A stretch of 64,000 nucleotides of DNA from CAVSRC01 sp963732845. Lineage in GTDB: Bacteria > Pseudomonadota > Alphaproteobacteria > Rhizobiales > Kaistiaceae. Every line of letters begins with the position of its first letter. Within the stretch, counting starts at the first letter, position 1. The position numbers were made by a program, and so were the translations under genes. Of this stretch, positions 62,036 to 64,000 are shown one piece after another. The notes under the pieces are model-generated. The model saw only the letters and a list, made by a program, of their open reading frames with translations, was not told where the DNA came from and made no database searches. The stretch lies in the NCBI GenBank assembly GCA_963732845.1, contig CAVTBE010000018.1, positions 124,001 through 188,000 on the forward strand, read 5' to 3'.

Positions 62036-63145
62036 TAGAACGTAAACCTGGTAGTTGAGCGATATCACCGAATTCGGCGCGTCGTTCGTCAGACCGAGCG
62101 TAACGCTCGGCTCCACGAAGAAATCCTCCGCTAGCTTCTGCAGGACGGAGAACCGCACCGACACCGGCTCGTTGCCGGACGAAGGCACTTTGACTCCGCC
62201 CGTGGTCATGTCGGCCCTGTACGAGCCCAGTATCGTCATGCCCATCGACGTCGTTTCACTCAGCGCGAAACGTATAACCAAGATTATAGTTGACTGAATA
62301 GCCGGGCGCGATCGTCATTCCATCGTAGTCTCTCGGCAGAGCATAGCTCACGCCAAAACCACCAAACAGGACGAAGGGTGCAAACGTGCGGAATGCCTGA
62401 ACGCCGCCATTCACGGCGTAATGCCCCGACGCATTACTATATAAATCCGAATATGGACGACGGATTCTTTCCCGGAGTAAACGTTCCGTCCACGTACGGC
62501 GAGCGGCCCGTCGGGATGACCACGCCGCCGTAGACAACGAAGCCGGGAAGATCTTTCGATTCATGCAGGGCGGCCCAATTCAACTGGACGTCGACGTCGC
62601 CGGGATAGGTATGGTCCTCGGTGATGGTCTGGTAGCCGGCTTGCGATTCGCGGTGCGTCCAGTTCTCTGAAGTCCCGACGCTGAGCTCGAGGCCGTTGCC
62701 AAAGCCGTAGCGGATGGTCGGCGGGACCGCAAAAGCGCGCGACTTCTGAAGGAACCGTCAACACGCGTATAAGAAATTTCGTTCGACAGTTCCCAGCGGC
62801 CCTGCTGAAGTGTCACAGCCTTGTCGCGCTCCACGAACAGATCCTGAACCAGGGTCCGGTCTTCCGCGGTCAGCGCCCGCTGCTTTGCCTTGCCGGCTGA
62901 TGCGTCTTTTTTCTGGCCGTCGCCGGCCGCTGGTGTCTCGCCGTCCGCCGCGGCCGCTTGCGCCTGCGCCCGGCGCCGGCGCCCGCTGGTTCTTGAGTCT
63001 CCGTGATCATCGTCTCGAGCTGGTGAACACGATTTTCAAGATCGCTGATCTGGCGTTCATAGTCGTTGGAATCGGCTGCGAATACCGAACCGGGCAACAC
63101 GACGAGCGACGCCGCACACACCAAACCCAACCGCGCCCATTGCAT
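62036..63145 (-). pseudogene. Coiled-coil plus beta-barrel outer-membrane protein (FapF-like), multiply frameshifted
   Basis: Starting at ATG 63145 behind GGAGGG, a signal peptide (LGLVCAASLVVLPGSVFA) and a coiled coil (NDYERQISDLENRVHQLETM) are followed, across four frame changes near 62975, 62755, 62450 and 62270, by a beta-barrel. Readable barrel pieces include QQGRWELSNEISYTRVDGSF, GFGNGLELSVGTSENWTH, FAPFVLFGGFGVSYALPRDY and EPVSVRFSVLQKL. This is the MetA/FapF-type architecture. No piece is missing, so recent decay or sequence error are both possible. Confidence 0.6.
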
Positions 63146-63373
63146 GGCGACCCTCCAGACCGTCAAGAAACCACTGTCTTCCAGGTCCGATCCCGGCGCG
63201 ACCTGCACCGCATCGTCCCGTCCCTGCGCCCGGTTTACCACGGGTTCGCCGTCATGGGGCCGTCGACAGACAGCCTGCAAAATTAACCCTCAGACCGACA
63301 CAACAGCCGCTGCACCGATCTGAGGGCGGACATGAATTCACGCGGACCAGAAGCCGCGTACCACGCATCACGC

Positions 63374-63725
63374 CTAGTAGGCGTAGGAGGCGGCCGTACC
63401 AGAATTGGTTCGCAGCTAGCTTCGCATAGTAGTACGCCGCATAATAGTAGGCCGCCGCGTAGTAGCTATAGTAGCTACTGCAGTCATAGTAGTAGCCGGT
63501 AAGCCCATAGATGTACGAGTAGTACGAGTACGTCAAGCCGTAGTAGCCGTAGTTCTGAGGTGCTGCCCTGAGCGGTCACCTTCTGCATGCCACTCGTGTC
63601 AAGCACCGTGTGGTTGGTGCCCGCGAAGACGGGGCTCGCTGCCTTGAGCTCGCCATAGGAGCCAAGAGCAAGGCTGCCACCATCGCGACCGCCATAAACA
63701 AAGTGCGCATACGCATTTGTGTCAT
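63374..63725 (-). pseudogene. Tyrosine-rich exported protein, frame disrupted
   Basis: ATG 63725 opens a good signal peptide (MTQMRMRTLFMAVAMVAALL, then LAPMAS). After one frame change the text reads ASPVFAGTNHTVLDTSGMQK. A second change returns to the first frame with NYGYYGLTYSYYSYIYGLTG followed by repeated YYY/AYYY blocks over about 40 residues. A stop in a third frame ends it as SYAY. The composition suits a structural or amyloid-like secreted protein and its place is upstream of the secretion genes. The protein family is not recognised. Confidence 0.4.
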
Positions 63726-63759
63726 CCCCCAAATGGTCGTTCGGCTCCCATAGCCGCAA

Positions 63760-64000
63760 CGAATCAGAATTTAGCGGTGTCCTCGCCCCATGGCAACCTC
63801 GACAGGGGCCGAGTTGGGCACCCGGTTGCGACTGGTGGCATTAGCCGCCCTTATTCATGAGGGTTTGGATTTCGGTAGTTGCCTTGCGGCGGCGTGAATG
63901 CGGTCGCGGTTCTTCGCGGCGTGTTTTTCACCGCGGCGTGGGCTGGAACTTGATGAACGCGTTGGAGAATGGGAACGAGTTTTGAGGGACCTGACGCCCC
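63760..64000. other. Right edge of the window, no gene seen
   Basis: No frame in the last 240 bases has a credible start or protein character on either strand. It may hold the promoter for the leftward tyrosine-rich gene and its neighbours. Confidence 0.3.

Overview
The window is GC-rich and compact. It reads as an alphaproteobacterial chromosome, most likely order Hyphomicrobiales (Rhizobiales). The grounds are a dnaA-dnaN-rpsT block next to mutM-ubiE-ubiB-coaBC-dut, FCD-type GntR, LacI and ROK regulators beside sugar ABC transporters, and an ECF sigma/anti-sigma pair ahead of a sulfite dehydrogenase. Genus and family cannot be fixed from what I can see.

Layout. 1-4.6 kb: a tRNA-Arg(CCG), then accessory DNA with a tRNA-Ala 3'-end remnant, two orphan genes (one with a HEPN-like RNxxxH motif), an IS3-family element with an A7 frameshift site, and an XRE/TubC-like gene pair. 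4.7-14.7 kb: sugar-acid or polyol catabolism genes (FGGY kinase, LarA-like racemase, SMP-30 lactonase, 2-hydroxyacid, zinc and short-chain dehydrogenases) with two GntR/FCD regulators and their candidate operators. 15.0-18.5 kb: ECF sigma factor, anti-sigma factor, molybdenum sulfite dehydrogenase and di-heme cytochrome c. 18.7-25.3 kb: L-xylulose-reductase-like SDR, LacI repressor and a YtfQRT/YjfF-type furanose importer. 25.3-33.5 kb: ROK regulator with a phosphohexuloisomerase-like SIS protein, divergent from an ABC-importer operon that also encodes an AgaS/FrlB-like SIS enzyme and a PfkB kinase. 35.3-36.6 kb: no gene, but several long perfect hairpins. 36.6-48.3 kb: housekeeping core (dnaN, dnaA, rhodanese, rpsT, echA, mutM, ubiE, ubiB, higBA, greA-like, coaBC, dut). 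48.3-53.4 kb: cysK, transglutaminase, moeB/thiF and two glycosyltransferases, with copies of a small inverted-repeat element between them. 53.4-58.9 kb: a decayed rfbD and a phage-derived patch (XRE, Gp157, Rad52-like annealing protein joined to an HNH domain) split by an IS21 element. 59.1-63.8 kb: manC, then a decayed locus resembling Fap functional-amyloid secretion (C39 peptidase lipoprotein, coiled-coil plus beta-barrel outer-membrane protein, tyrosine-rich exported protein).

Most notable points. CoaBC carries an N-terminal FitA-like ribbon-helix-helix domain, with a nested palindrome directly upstream, which suggests an autoregulated CoA-synthesis enzyme. A MITE-like family with AGAGCC-type terminal inverted repeats has a full pair of copies plus deletion derivatives. 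A Rad52-like/HNH fusion is split by IS21. One GntR regulator has an AT-hook tail.

Single-base frameshifts occur in three otherwise good genes (FGGY kinase, YjfF-type permease, DUF1479 protein), and several cluster in the outer-membrane gene near the right end. They may be real decay or sequence error; the sequence alone cannot say. All names come from reading the translated sequence; no database search was possible.
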